Source of the DNA: Trichopria drosophilae
Taxonomy: Eukaryota; Arthropoda; Insecta; Hymenoptera; Diapriidae
Assembly (NCBI GenBank): GCA_030407085.1
Contig: CM059584.1
Coordinates: 104,283,001-104,347,000, forward strand
DNA: 64,000 nt
Direction: 5' to 3'
Under the pieces are notes generated by a model that had not been told where the DNA came from, did not search any database, and was given only the letters and a program-made list of their open reading frames with translations. This document shows positions 11,092 through 24,564 of the stretch, piece by piece (positions within the stretch are counted from its first letter, which is position 1; the number at the start of each line of letters is the position of its first letter). The translations under genes and the position numbers were made by a program.

Positions 11092-11944
11092 GTTCAATAT
11101 TAATTTAACAAAATACAAAAAATCTACTTATTGACTTCTGAAAATTCAACTTAGTAACTTTAGACTACACATTTATATTGCCGAACTTTTATAATATTAT
11201 TATACTATATTATACTATATAACACCTGTACCTAAATTGGTTGTTTTCCTGGTTTTCTTAAAGTTCGGTTTTAATAGTTATTACTTGAAGTTTAGTATAA
11301 GACTTCTGAATTTTGTTAATGTTATATTATGATAACATGTTATAAATAATTATATATATAATTATATAATTATATACTGCCGCTAACAACTTTGGAAACT
11401 TTTTCATTTTCAGATATGTGAGTTCAAAGCTCTATATCTCAGAAACGTCTGGATGAATTTGAAAAAATCCAACAGCATTGAAACATCAGATAAAATACTA
11501 ACTCTGTATGTTATAAAAAATACTTTTTACCATTGCAAATTGTTTTATTCTTATTACCATAGCACGATTGTTTTACTAATTAACAATTTGTTATTTATAA
11601 GAATTTTAATTTTATTTTTAATAGGACTTTCGATGAATCAAAACTGTACATTTATATACTTAATAAAGTTTAAAATAATGGAAAATATGAATTTATCTAT
11701 GAAATAATTTTATAGATCATCCATGCTGCAAGGCGGAGCAAAAATAGAAAAAAAAAATAGTCGGACGTATCTTTTAAGAAATTTACTCTACTTTTCAATG
11801 GCTTTGGAATTTTTAGTTTTTATCAGTTTTTAAAAAGTTACAGCTCGTGAAAATTAAAAAGTGATTAGTGGTAAAACAATGTAGCTAATACGTGTAACCA
11901 ATAGGGAATTAGTATTTTATCTGCTCATTGAAATGCTGTTATAG
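11092..11944. other. AT-rich, partly simple sequence
   Basis: This stretch contains low-complexity TATA/ATTATATA runs near 11195-11222 and 11346-11376. The 84-codon open frame at 11453-11707 is rich in Ile, Leu and Asn codons and has no recognisable domain. Confidence 0.5.
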
Positions 11945-12297
11945 ATCCCTGGTAAAAAAAAACTACTTCTGTGGGCCTTGCGTGGAAATTTCGCAAGAGC
12001 CACGCCAGAATCGTCACGTTTTGCCCGGTAGCACCATGTTTCCTCGTATGGCGCTTGCTTGGCGCGTCCCTGGCGACTGTTATAAAAAGGAATCTTAAAT
12101 CGTATCATAATTTCTGTTTTACCGACGATGAAGAATGAGGTTATGTTAATTGCTAGCATGCGCCATACGAATGACACGCAAGTGCCATACATGCAGACAT
12201 GGCGCTGTCGGGAAAAACGCGACGATTTAGGCGTGGCCCATGAAAGTTTGCCACTCAAGACCCATGCGTGGGGCGTTTAAGCATTTTTACCAGGGAT
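11945..12297. mobile_element. MITE with long imperfect terminal inverted repeats
   Basis: ATCCCTGGTAAAAA at 11945 is mirrored by TTTTTACCAGGGAT ending at 12297. Homology runs inward for about 80-90 bases, with GCCACGCC-GAATCGTC-CGTTTT in the left arm matching the inverse of AAAACGCGACGATTTAGGCG in the right arm. It is much more GC-rich than its surroundings, which explains the 113-codon minus-strand frame lying over it. No clear target duplication is seen. Confidence 0.85.
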
Positions 12298-15200
12298 GAA
12301 TTGTAGGGCTTAAAAAAAAGCTTAAAAATGATTCTTCTCTCATTGAAATAACTTAAAAGCGAGCCGAGTTACTGAAAAAAAGTAATTTTTTTCCCAAAAT
12401 TCAATGGCCCGTCACTCAAATGCTGGGCCTCAGATCCAATTTTGGTGCAAGACTTTTTGGTATGAAATATCATGGAAAATCACCTCCTGAAATATCATAA
12501 GCCAATTCTTGGACACCCTGTATATGTGAAGTCGAGTTTGCACTTATGGGTACATATTTAACATTAGGGTAGACAAGTATTTGAATACACATTGATAATT
12601 ACATTTTAATATTTACTTTTGATATATTTTTTTCTGAAATAAATAGTTCATACAAAATCGATGTTACACAGTGTCTCTTTAGTAATATCAAAAGGAACCA
12701 ATCAAGAGCAAGTAATTTCTAAATTTAAAGTTATTTCAACACATTTACGACAATTAATTTCTAAGTTAGGTTCAAGATATTACTCTTTTATTAAGCGAAT
12801 ACATATATATGATAATTTTTTGTGTACATTGCACTTAATTTGATTGACCCTCCCGAGGGATTAGTTGCCTAGCATGCATAGGCAATTGAAACAACAGAAG
12901 AATTTGTACAACATTTTTTGAAATACAGAGGAAATGAGAAACAAATATTTAACGATTCCGAAATTAGTTGGAAATTCCCATTTAAATTATTAAAAAGTTG
13001 CATCACAATGCATCAATTAACTTTCTATATTATGACAAATCTGCAATTTTTATTTCAAGGTATGACAATAGTTTCACTACAACGTACAAAAATAAAGTTA
13101 TTATATTGTTTATTAGAACTTTCAGAACTTTCTATATAAACAGGTAGCTGGAAAAATAGAAAACATATTTTAATATATATTATTGAATTGGTATGAATCA
13201 TAATATTTAAATATTTGGTTTCCAGTGTTTCTTTTCACATTATTTCATCTTTAATTACATTTATTCAGGTTTTCTTACAAGAAAACATTTGATTAAATGC
13301 TTGTAATACATAATGCAATATTAGTTGGTAAAATGTTACTTCGATTTATGCGACTATAGCAGAAAACATAAACTTTTATGCAAGGAAATAAAATATGCGT
13401 AATGACGTCCCCATTATTTAAATTGCGATACGTAATAATAAAAACACATAAGATACAGATAATATAAATGTTTCAGAGGATATTTAATTTGATGCAGTGT
13501 TAATGTTGCGTAAATTAACGTAAGAAATTAGATAAGAAGTTGATAATTACTGTGGATGGAAAAAATGCCATGAAAACTTTGTTTCAAACTATTTCTTTTA
13601 TTTTTGTTATTTGGTGACTCTCGGGAACGCCGTTAAAGATCTTTAGTCAATGTATTATACTCTTGGAATTATATTTTTCGTAGTTATCATTTTCAATGTC
13701 ACCAATAATTGCATCTTCATTTATATCGCGTTTAAACCTATAATGGCATGAGTATTATTATAAATAACATAAAGTTATATATTATTTAAAAGTCTTTTTA
13801 TTTGTTTGTATATTTTTATCAATAATGTTCATTTAACAAATGTTTTATCCATAATTTTTAATTAAATTTTATCCCTTCTTAAATTGGTTTTACGTTTAAA
13901 AGAAAAGTAATCTGCGGCTTACGGGAAAGGACCTTTGGAGATTTAACTTTTAAAATATGAATAGGATCAAAGAGGGTGAAACTAAATGTTAAAACAAATT
14001 ACAGAAGCTCTGAAAATGGTCGATGGGAAACAACTTTTCAGTGTCAAATAAACGAGATTTCACTTTTTATTTATAACGATTAAAAGTATTAAAGTTATTG
14101 GTTACAATTTGTTTTGTTAATGTCTTGATTTTAGGTCATATGGAAAATATATTTGTTAATACTATTCGACCAGAAGTGTTCTTCAGTTCATTAATAAATT
14201 ATGGCATAAAATTAATTGTATTCTTAAGTATTATTAAACATAAAATTATTATTATATTTATAGTTGTTATTCTTGTTCCTGTTGAAGAGAGGAAATTATG
14301 CATTTTGGATAGTTATTTACATTTTACATTCGAATGTCAAAGAAAGAAATATTTTTATAATATGTAAACAAATGTTTTATCAGATACGATTGCATTTTTA
14401 TTATACATATATAATTTGCAGTTCAAAATCTTCTCCTGTATTGAAAGAGACTTCTTAATAATAATAAACAAATAAGTACAAAGTAAAATTCTTTCAGGTA
14501 AACCATTATAAACATTGGTTATATAAAATGTATCCACAATTTGCCTTTTAATCTGGTCTAAACTATATTTAATTCCCTTCAAAATAACAATAAAAGAAAA
14601 AGGATTTTTTTCGACACAATGATTTTTGGCAAACTCATTATTTAAAAGACAAGTTAACAACTTCATGAAAAAATAAAAGATGTTGAAATGTAGCAATTAT
14701 TGTGTCTTTTTGATATATTATTATTATGATAACTTGAAGTAAATTTTAAAAAACGTTACTCGAGTAGCTTAGAATAAATCCACGCTTTTAAAGGTAATCT
14801 TCATAAGAAAGAAGATGTAACTATTTAGATATACTTGTATTAGTTTCTACTTAAATTAGATCGCAGTAGGAATATTTATTAAAATACGAAAGCTTTTCAA
14901 GACTTATAATCATATAAATTGGCAATATATATAATTTTACACACTTTTTATATTAAATTGTTTTTTATTATGAGATATTCCGCCCGCATCTCTGGGACAT
15001 TTATTTCTCTACTTTCCATAAACGTTTTACAGGCACTTTTTAAACATATCTATGCCCGATGCAACGTTCCATTCACTACTTTTTTTATATTCATTCATTC
15101 AATTTTTTTATTGTGCCGATGATTACAGAACTGGTACACTTGGAAGCTGTATTCGAAAAAGGAAGAACATTCTTTTTCTTCTTGTATTAAGTGATAAACA

Positions 15201-17740
15201 TTACGCGCGTTCAGCTACTGCAAGAAACCAGGCAACATTAAGAGATCTTTCATTAGAAATACCTAGCAATTTTAAGTAGTAAGTACATCCGCGTACGACT
15301 ATGAATTACACTATAGGTCTTCAAGTGGTAACGTTAACTCTTCAGCCATTAACCATATAAGGCATTTCGGATCAAAGAGGAAGCTAATTGTCAATAAAGA
15401 ACATAATATGTATATATGTTGCAGTAAAGAATCGTTAAAATTTCTGTTGCAAATAAAGAAAATTTATTTTTATTATTCAGTTTTAACAGTTTTAAATTTT
15501 GTATGTGTATATCAAGTGAATAATATTAACATAATTGTCAGGTCATTATCACGATAAGGGTACGAGATCCTGATATTGACTATTTTATGTTATCGTAACT
15601 AAGAACATAAATTTCAAAAAGCATTTGGAGATGTTAGTAAAGTAGTGTATATAGTGTGCTATTTATTATATTCCAATTAGCTTTTAATTCCCACGGGAAA
15701 TACTTGAACTACAGATGATTATCGCCTAACTCACTAAATTTTAATAATTATGTTGCTGGAATTTAGTTGCTCTGCATAGAATTCACAGACTGACAACATG
15801 CATCTAGTAAAATTGCAAATTAGAGTCACTGATAAAGTAATTTATTTACTGTAAAAAAGACTTCTTTAAATGGCGAACTAAACCATTTCTTAACCTTAAG
15901 AAGCATTTATTAAAAATGATGAATTTATTAATGGTAATGAAATTATGTCATTTAATAACAAATATATTTTAGATATTAATAAGTGTTGTTTTCAGTTATG
16001 AAATGATTTAGTATGTCATATTTAAATAAGTAATATAGTTCAGCAATAAATTCGAGTTGTATAGTGAGTGAATTAGTGAGATTTTAAAAAGTCTTTTATA
16101 GTCTTTGTCGGGCATACAGGCTCCTTTAAATTAGACAAGGGTAGGAACAAAATTATTATTAGCAACCAGAAAACAGTGTAGATAAAATTGTATTTACAAC
16201 AATAAAAAATATGTAAAATAAATACTATTTTTCTTGGTTGGTAAAGAAGACTGTCACCTCCGATTAGCGAATTTAAAAATGGTAGATTTTAGTATATATG
16301 TCATTCATGTTGTATAGAAGTATATCGTTGTATATATGAGTTTGTCTAGGAAAAGGCCATGTTTATATGTTACGAATATTCTAATTTCAAATATTCATAA
16401 AAATTATGCTATCAGTGGAATATAATAACAAAAATTTACCCTGAAATCAAACCTACTTGTAGTATAACTTTTAAATGAGCTAGTTAAAATACCCAATTCA
16501 TTAAAATAGCTAATTAATCAGTAAAATTGTATAGAGGTGATTAATTAACCTTGTCTCGTATAGGGTTCTTCACCTTTTTTAATGTTCTTTTTTCTTCTTA
16601 TATGCTTCACAATTTTTATACGTTTAAGGTGTTCAACTTACGTATAAAAATGAATTTAAACATTTTTCAATCAGATTAATTATAAATAATATATTAAAAA
16701 TGTACTGTTTTTTTAAAGAAACAAAGCTCCACTTTCTGATGTTTTCGTTTGGATTCGTGATCAACGACCTCAAAATCTTCCAATATAGAATTTTGTCTAA
16801 TTCGATGTAAATTTAAATATATTATCCGCCGTATTGAATCTGTCATATTGAATTTAAAAATTATGACTTCGGATTCATAAATTCGGATTCAATGTCTAGT
16901 AAAGTACTGAAAGGCATCAGCAATGAATGTTTCTTAGAGTTTAAAATTATTTTTTTGTTAAAAATTTAAGGTTATATGTAAGGTTTTTAGTATTTCTCCT
17001 AAAATAATCTAGCATATGTACCAAACGATATAATTTGATTTATGCCTGGTTTACAATTTTCCTAGATATTAATTATGCTTTAATACTCTTACGTAGATTA
17101 CGTAGAAATGTAAAAATAATGTTAAAACCTTCAAAACGCGGATCAATACTTAGTGGTAAAATTCCATGAATGGCTTATCAGTAGACGAGCATTTTAAGGT
17201 TGAATTCATCTCACTTTGTTTGAATTGATGTAAATCAATTTCTGTTGTAATTCAAGTTCAGTCAACCGAATATCATCTGGATTATGCCACAATGCTGAAA
17301 GATTTCACTGCGATATAATTCAAAAAGAGCTACCAGTCAATTGACATTTTATGACATACTGTTTCTGAAGTAAAATACACGATTGCAATTGTATCAAGTT
17401 CAGAACGACAGACCAACAACAATGTAAATATTGCACCTGGTATTTAGTTATTGGTGTACAATTTAATGCAATCGTATGTGCAATTGTTTTCAAAATTTAA
17501 TACTTTTTAACTTCATACTCTACAATTAGTTCCAAATGCGGATATCTAAAAATTAATCAAGATTTTTGCAAAACATGGATTAATAACGTTCTAAAATACA
17601 TAAGAATCATCAACTTTAAACACCGCAAATTGTCACTTCCTATCACTTTTCTTTTTGAAACGCTCCGCGCTTCAGCATTTAAGATCAATCAATCTCACCG
17701 GGTGGGTGTCAATATCTCGATGTACCATAAATCAGATATA
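12298..17740. other. Long AT-rich stretch without genes
   Basis: No gene is recognised. Small items are a remnant ending GGACACCCTGTATAT at about 12511-12525, a perfect 7-bp hairpin TTGCCTA/TAGGCAA at 12864-12884, and a copy of the TCCGCC-ATTGAATC repeat near 16826-16860. The remainder is AT-rich sequence with only short open frames (up to 113 codons) lacking known motifs. Confidence 0.45.
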
Positions 17741-17744
17741 AAAA

Positions 17745-17975
17745 ATATTTGGTTCAAGATACCGACGATCAAAACTTCGGCAGGTCAAACCTCAACGATC
17801 AAAAACCCGACAGCTCAACATTTCCACTTTAAAATTCCGTAACGTCAAATTGGAAACATCCAAAATCAAGTTTACGTTCTCACAATAAGGTTTTTTGAGC
17901 GTCGGATTTCGATGAGTGGAGATGCTGAATGTCTGGATTTTTAATAGTTGGGATTTCGAATGATGAATTTTTGAA
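17745..17975. repeat. Degenerate micro-repeat array (CGACAGGTCAAAA-like)
   Basis: Short units such as ACCGACGATCAAAACTTCGG, CAGGTCAAACCTCAACGAT and CAAAAACCCGACAGCTCAA follow one another, then the inverse orientation appears (TTTTTGAGCGTCGGATTTCG, TTTTTGAACTGTCGGGTT). The layout matches the MITEs at 4797-5083 and 28347-28528, but this copy is more decayed and its outer ends are unclear. The overlapping open frames on both strands are shadows of it. Confidence 0.55.
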
Positions 17976-18470
17976 CTGTCGGGTTTATAGCACATTTGTG
18001 ACTTTTCTTGCATATGATGCTCATAGTCTCATCTTCAAGTATGATGATAGGCACATCATTATGCGTTGTAGAAAGCATGTCAACCTCATGATCAGTTTCT
18101 TTCCGATTTTTATAAAAATGCTTTTGGGCAGAGCCTTGCAGGGATTACATATTCCTGTGAAAACTCACTCTGCAAGGAGAGAAAATAAATGTTTAAAGGA
18201 GTGACAGTTAGGTTTTTTATTAAAGCAGCACAATTTTTACTCCATAAAGAGTCCTTCTGAATTCCCATAAATTCAGAGAGTACTGATTTCTTTTGAACTG
18301 TCAACTTAAATGCCAACTCGTATACACTTTCATGTATGGGGTTTGCAGATTTATCCCAATTTTCCAAACATTAGTTTGTGTTAGAATAAAATGTATATGA
18401 ATTTAACCCATGTCCACCCCAAACCTTATACAACATTTCGTTCCAGTTATAACAGTGTATGGCAACTCTG
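17976..18470. other. Unassigned AT-rich sequence
   Basis: No repeat end or RNA gene was found. Overlapping frames of 91 codons (+) and 85 codons (-) cover 17929-18367; neither shows a family signature. Confidence 0.4.
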
Positions 18471-18474
18471 TTAA

Positions 18475-18556
18475 CCCTCCTGTGTACCAGTTTTTCTTTT
18501 CCCATAAGGGAACAATGTAGTTTGGACGAGTATACTCATCCTGGCGCACAGGGGGG
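18475..18556. mobile_element. 82-bp piggyBac-type MITE
   Basis: TTAA (18471-18474) and TTAA (18557-18560) flank an element whose ends are CCCTCCTGTGTACCAG and, mirrored, CTGGCGCACAGGGGGG. TTAA target duplication together with ends starting CCC is the hallmark of the piggyBac superfamily. The element is too short to encode anything. Confidence 0.88.
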
Positions 18557-18623
18557 TTAATGATTTCAATAAAAAATCTTTGTTGATCACATCCCAGTCC
18601 AGCCCTAAGAGATACATTTCTTC

Positions 18624-18818
18624 GGCATTTGTAAACACTGATATATATGTGATGGGAGTTCCTGGAATGAATCGGTCTATTTGTAAATAAAGATTAGGTA
18701 AATAAATAAATAGACGTAACCGAGATCGCGGTTACTAGAGTTACCTAATCTTTATTTACGAATAGACCGATACATTCCAAGAACTTCCATCACATTTACA
18801 TCAGTATTTACAAATGCC
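18624..18818. mobile_element. Hairpin MITE with about 80-bp arms
   Basis: The left arm (GGCATTTGTAAACACTGATA, then ATGTGATGGGAGTTC, then ATCGGTCTATTTGTAAATAAA, then GATTAGGTAA) is mirrored by the right arm ending CAAATGCC with few mismatches. The short centre contains CGAGATCGCG. The high arm similarity suggests a young insertion, and an RNA copy would form a near-perfect 80-bp hairpin. Confidence 0.85.
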
Positions 18819-21800
18819 CAAGGAATGTAAACACTAATAGATGAATAGAACTATCAGAAAATTGACGAAATTTTTCAGGTCCAAAGCAGGAATTTCTCAC
18901 CTAATGTCACTATGTTCTTGATGCATCAAAAGCAATCCAGGATCTCCAGTAACATTACATGGATTCCAGATGCCATATCCATAATTTTTAATACTTTTCG
19001 AAATGTAAGCATGTTCATAATTATAGAAAGTAAATACGGTCTCCATAAAAAAGAAATATTTCCCATGAGTGTAATTTTTCGAAGCCCATCAAGATACCAT
19101 TGAATGTTCGTGCATGTTTAACCGAATAGGTATGGGATCTTCTCGGCGCAGGGTCTCGAAAATCGCGTGCGAATGACTGCAGAGGTATCCGTATGCAAAC
19201 GAGGACCTTGTTTCTAAATTGGGTTGCGAGTCGAGTTTCGTAATTAATATTTGGGGGGCAATGGTGTACGACCCAGGCTCAACGAGAATCGCCGAAGAGA
19301 CTGCCCAAATCTGCCTCTACAGAAATCCAATACATTTCAGTGCCGTTCGTCGACTTTAATCTCGTTTATTATGCACGCTAAACACACAAGATAACATGAA
19401 ACGAATACCGGTTTACGTACACTATTTATTAAAAAAATCAAAAAGGTATTTCTACACCGGTTTTGGTGTAATTAGCGGGTTTATGCACGAGCATAATAAT
19501 CGGACATGATATTGGAGTTAAGCCTCCAACGACATGGAATATCAAGGATTGGTTATTGCAACCTTGTTGCACTGCAACAAAATGATTTTCAATTTGTGCG
19601 TCGTGTTTAATATTCTAATGGGTCTATTGGTGAAGTTGTCGAAAGCCGAACTTTAATAGAATTGATGTTTGTGTATCGATGGATTACGTTCGTATCGGAA
19701 TTTCCCCACCAATATTACATCAGTACATTTATATCCATTAAACGTGAAATGGACCTTTTTCTGAAGTGTCGCACATGCCAAGCATCGTAAAAAGTTGTGC
19801 CTGCGATGAATCAGCGAATAACAAGCGTCCACCAAGAGGTCCCATCACGGATCGCTTACGCATGAAAATAGTTTAATTTCCGATTTAAATTAAGGAATTA
19901 AAAATTCGTGGTCTGCTCCTGCATATCGATTATTTGAAAATTGTCGGACGTTTTACAATTTCCGTCTGAATTAGTATTTATTGCTTCACCCATCAACGGT
20001 AATTAAGGGTGCTATTTTCAAGAAGTGGAGAACTTCTCGTGCTACAATAAGTCTAAATTGCAAATGCAAATAAGTAAACCAGTTTCGCAAAAGGGTTCCC
20101 TGTTTCTGCAATGACTAACCGTCCGAGGATTGACATTCCAATGTTCGCGCTAGTCAATAGTTAAAGGTTCAATTTAGACTGTCGAAGGTCTCGGATTATT
20201 TCTGCGCTACTGTGAAAAACGAGGAGCCCAGATAAGACGAAATAAAGTCATTGCACACAAGGGCATAAAAGTTAATAACCAGTAATTCCCCCTTGACCGC
20301 TGCGGTAACGAGCAATTTAAATTGGTACCCGAGGCATACGTAAGCGCCTTTTATTTGTTCGTCGCTGTACTTCAAATGCACGGGTATAACCGTCGCTTGG
20401 TAATGCTAAATTTCATTTATAGCATCTAAATAGCAACCTCGTTTTCGCAAATGGCATGTTCTTATTAGGTATAAACCGTATGGCCCCTATTAAAGAGAAT
20501 TTCGTATAAAATACAGAAAACGGTGGTTAAAAATAATGAAACATTGATCGGCACAAGTACCATGAAACACGTCGCAGCTCATGAAGGAAGAAACATTTTT
20601 TAAATGTAAATAATGATCTTGTAGTATACGACACATAAAAATTCTGTACATCACCTTATTATGTGCTGTTTCTGTTTTTTATTAGTGTTATAACGAAATG
20701 AGCAGTAAGAGTGAAATGAAATGTCCAAAAATAAATTTTTTTCTAAATTTATTTGGCAATACTACTTCTTTTGGCTTTAACAGTAACCTTAACACTCCTT
20801 TAGTTAACTTCGAATATGGCAGCCTGGAAATTTTGCAGAAATTTATTAGTTTCGTATTTTTTAGACGAAAGCTTTTAATCGACTTTTATAGAAAATAAAA
20901 GAAATATTAAAAATATTTTATCTAAACGAAATGAAATAATATATTGCGAAGCCATTCGGTGGTTCCAGGCTTACGGAAGCATTAAATGACGTCGTAATCG
21001 ATTTCAACAAGTTTTTAGGTGTGGTCGCTTGGTGTCGCATGAAAATAAAATTATACACGAAAACGCGCAAGTGATCGAGCACGAAACATTCAATCTGGCG
21101 TCTTTAATCAATTGAATTTAAATAACTAGAAAATAATTCATGTAACTATTTCTATGTGTTTTTCGTTGTTTGTTTACAAATTTATTGATAAGAAATAAAA
21201 ATGTAATTTATTCGAAATCCATTTGCATTTTAGTAAATAAAATTCTTATTTCGTAACTTTCTGATAAAATTTTTGTATAATAAATCACATCGACAATTTA
21301 TATATTATTCTTAAATATACCCATAGCGCGCTAAAAACTGGAAGAAATTATATTCAAAACTAGAGACAAGCGTCAACAAAAAAGTTTTTTCAAATCATGT
21401 AAACGCTTTGCCCATTGGTATAAGCGTTTCGCACATTACTTTGGTATATAAATCATATGCCTTGGATACACGCAACCGACCGGGAAACGGACCATTTTGC
21501 GTGTTCGGACAAAAAATTTCGTTCCGAAGGGCATGTGAGACGTACATGCAATGTTAATACAAGGATATCGCAGTTTTAAAACATCAGAACACTAGAAAAA
21601 TTTGGACAATTGATATTTCGTTCGGTACAAATGACAACATATTTACACGCTGTTGACAGTAGTTGTCGAGAAAAACACTATCAACTCTTTACTACAAAGT
21701 AACAGGAAATTATAGACTAGATTTATTTCATGTCTTCATGAAGCAATAAGCAAAACTTAAAACTTACAAGATTAAGTCGAAATGAATGTCGAGATTTTCT

Positions 21801-22552
21801 AATGATTCTGGAGACCTGAACGCATGTTCATGCTTTTGCGAGTTACACTATGTATTATAATGCATAAAATCTTCATATTGCCATAAACGTACATGTTTTT
21901 AAATTATGTGATACAATATAACATGTATTTTGCTTTTTTTCAGATTTTTCGTGCTGTTTTCGGCTAAACACACTTGCTATAAACCATTTAAGAACCCTAA
22001 TGCCATTATATTTTGACGCACTTATCTCGCCCTATAATTGCTTGTGGTAAAACATTATTGCAGAACAATCCTCGATTTTTTTTTAATTATCTGTCCTTGA
22101 AAATCTTCTTTTGTTTTGGGAGGAATTGTTGTTCATTTCGAAAATAGTAGTAATAGTAGTAATTTATTTTTAAGATATAGGAAATTAATTTCAAAAAACA
22201 TTGTCAATTTTCGTATCAGAATATTTTGTCGATCGAGAAAAAAAGGTCGTAACGTTGTCATCAAGAGGTCTTATCTTGTCGTGGCAATGAAGATATCTCA
22301 ATCCCGAGTGTAATGAATTTCGTCATTACTGCGAAAATATAAAAAGATCGACATTTTTTGGAAGTTCCATTGATAGCCTAGTCAAATTAGCTGAAAATAC
22401 ACGTAAAACATGGACAGTTTTGGAACATGGTTGGTGTATTTTGGGTTCCTGAATGATATATTAAAAATCCCTATCGATAGAGCTTGGGCTAGCTGAGCCA
22501 CCTTAAGAATAAGGTAAAAAATACATTTTTTGCGAATAATAAAGATTTGCTG
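18819..22552. other. Mostly unique sequence, no gene recognised
   Basis: The part 19120-20420 is visibly less AT-rich than its neighbours and free of obvious repeats, so it could hold conserved regulatory DNA, but no exon signature stands out. A polypyrimidine tract ending TTTTTTTCAG at about 21943 precedes a short open frame ending in TGA; I could not support it as an exon. Confidence 0.4.
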
Positions 22553-23935
22553 TACAGGGAAACATTGTAGCTTACTGAATTTTGCATAATTTTAATTCTA
22601 TTTTTAAGAGATTCTCTCGTACATGTAAAATTGACCGAATTATGACGTATTAATGTGGATTATGGTTATCTATTTTAAGGTCAATATCTTTGAACGCGCC
22701 TTGTGACTACTGGTCATGAAAAAATATTGAGAAGCGTATTTTTTAGGGAAATTTTAAAAGCTACAAATTTTATCTGATATATGTTTTACGTACATATAAT
22801 CTATAGAAATCAAGAAATAGGCAAAAATCGTAGGTAACTCCTGAATTTCTGCCGAAATACTGAAAATTCGGTATATTTTAAACGTGAATATTTCATAACA
22901 GAAAATTTTTGGAGAACTCCTACTTGTGGAGAACTTCAATATTCACACAAATAACTGACAAAAAAAACGACGAGTCAGATTTTTCTTACATCATTATATG
23001 CATTTTATGCATCAGATTACCCCAAATTACCTTGAAAATTCAAAAAATTGTAAAATGTTGAACATATTTCGAAAAATATTTATCACAACCATTTCAAATA
23101 GGACCATTTTTTCGGGCATTTCATTAGCTTCAAAAATCATGCGTACATTTATATTTTGTGAACATTTGAACCCTTTCAATTACAGCGGGATACCTAGTGT
23201 CCACCTACATGGTATCAACTTCTCATCGTTTACGAGTGATTCGTCAATGATTTCGTTACGGTTTCTTGTTCCTGCTCTTCCTAAGACTCCAATAAATGTA
23301 ATTAGAAAATAATAATAATGCATAATTATGTAAAATAATTATTGTTAATAAGAAATTATTTTCAAAAAAGCATAAATTTCAAAAGAAATGTATTTCCCTT
23401 GACTACGCGCTGAGTATCCAATATCAGATTTACAAAATTCAAAATGACGGATCCAATATCGCCGATCAAAATTCTGAGAAATGGTAATTTAGTCTTATAT
23501 TGGATCCACTGTTTTGAATATTGTACATCTGACACGGGATTCGTAATCAGCGTGTCCAAAAACCCCTGTATACTAAATTGAAGAAAAAAAAAAACATCGG
23601 TGGAAAAATTCGTGACTGAAACGGTTGACGCGATAGCATGCACAAATATACGTAAAAATGACAAAAATTAGTGTTCATGATAGTTTTCTAAGTATCCCAG
23701 GCACAAATTTCTAAATTTGCAATATACCAAATGAAATTATCTATATTTTTGTCCATTAAGATCTTCTACGTCTTGGTTCCGTCTTATAAGAGAAAATTTA
23801 AAGACATTGGCCTTAAAATTGATAACCAAAATCCACAATAATGTTTCATATTTCGGTCAATTTTGAATTTACGAGAATTTCGAAAAAATAGAAATTGTAC
23901 AAAATTTAATAAGCTACCCTGTCTATATGTCAAAG
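22553..23935. mobile_element. 1.4-kb inverted-repeat element
   Basis: The left arm (about 22553-22695) and right arm (about 23795-23935) are inverted copies. Landmarks are GTAGCTTACTGAATTTTG versus GTAGCTTATTAAATTTTG, then AAAATTGACCGAA, then TGTGGATTATGGTTATC versus TGTGGATTTTGGTTATC, then TTTTAAGG-CAAT. The interior carries a copy of the ATTCAAAATG-CGGATCC repeat near 23436-23470. The 104- and 100-codon frames inside are not recognisable proteins. Confidence 0.7.
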
Positions 23936-24564
23936 ACCGAAAGGCGGTAATTTGTTAGTTATCAGCAAAAAAAAAAACGAGCGTAAAATAAACATTTCTT
24001 GAAACCTAAACAATATTATTCACTAAAAAAATTACTAAAAATCTCCGTAAATTTGGACCTTGAAAAATAGAATTACAATCAAGACTTAATCGATAAGTTC
24101 CAACTCTTCACTTGCAAAAATTCCAATTTATTTTTCTTCATATAAAAGTTTCGAAAGTTGTACTTCTTTCAGATAACTAATAATGTTAATATCAACAAAT
24201 ATCTCATCATTTGAAACTATGTTAAATACAGTTTCGTACATCCTACGCCGGTGCCCAAGCGGTTGAGATTAATACTACTATAAAATATTCTCACATAAAC
24301 TTATAACACGAAAAAGGTAAGTTGATTTAAAAATTAAAGAGCTGTAATAATTATGTAAATGTTGACGTTTTTTAAAGATGTGCGAAATTGTTCCATAAAA
24401 TATCCAGAAGGTATCCTTGACGGATTGAAAGATCTTTTAGACACCTTTCTGACATTTTAGCTTATTGATTGTATGCACTTCAAAATCATTATAGTTAACT
24501 TCGTTAACCCATAGTCAACATAAGAGGCAGATGAGTAGATATTATCACGACATATGCCCTCTAG
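23936..24564. other. Unassigned AT-rich sequence
   Basis: No gene is seen. GGTGCCCAAGCGGTTGAG near 24251 resembles a tRNA A-box but has no B-box or cloverleaf after it. Confidence 0.45.

Noticed and set aside
11917..12258. 113-codon minus-strand gene
   Set aside because: It lies almost wholly inside the GC-rich MITE at 11945-12297.
21943..22015. Exon after TTTTTTTCAG
   Set aside because: The open frame is short, hydrophobic, ends in TGA after about 23 codons and has no supporting start or donor.
24248..24290. tRNA gene (GGTGCCCAAGCGGTTGAG resembles an A-box)
   Set aside because: No B-box, no anticodon arm and no acceptor pairing follow; the next bases are AT-rich.
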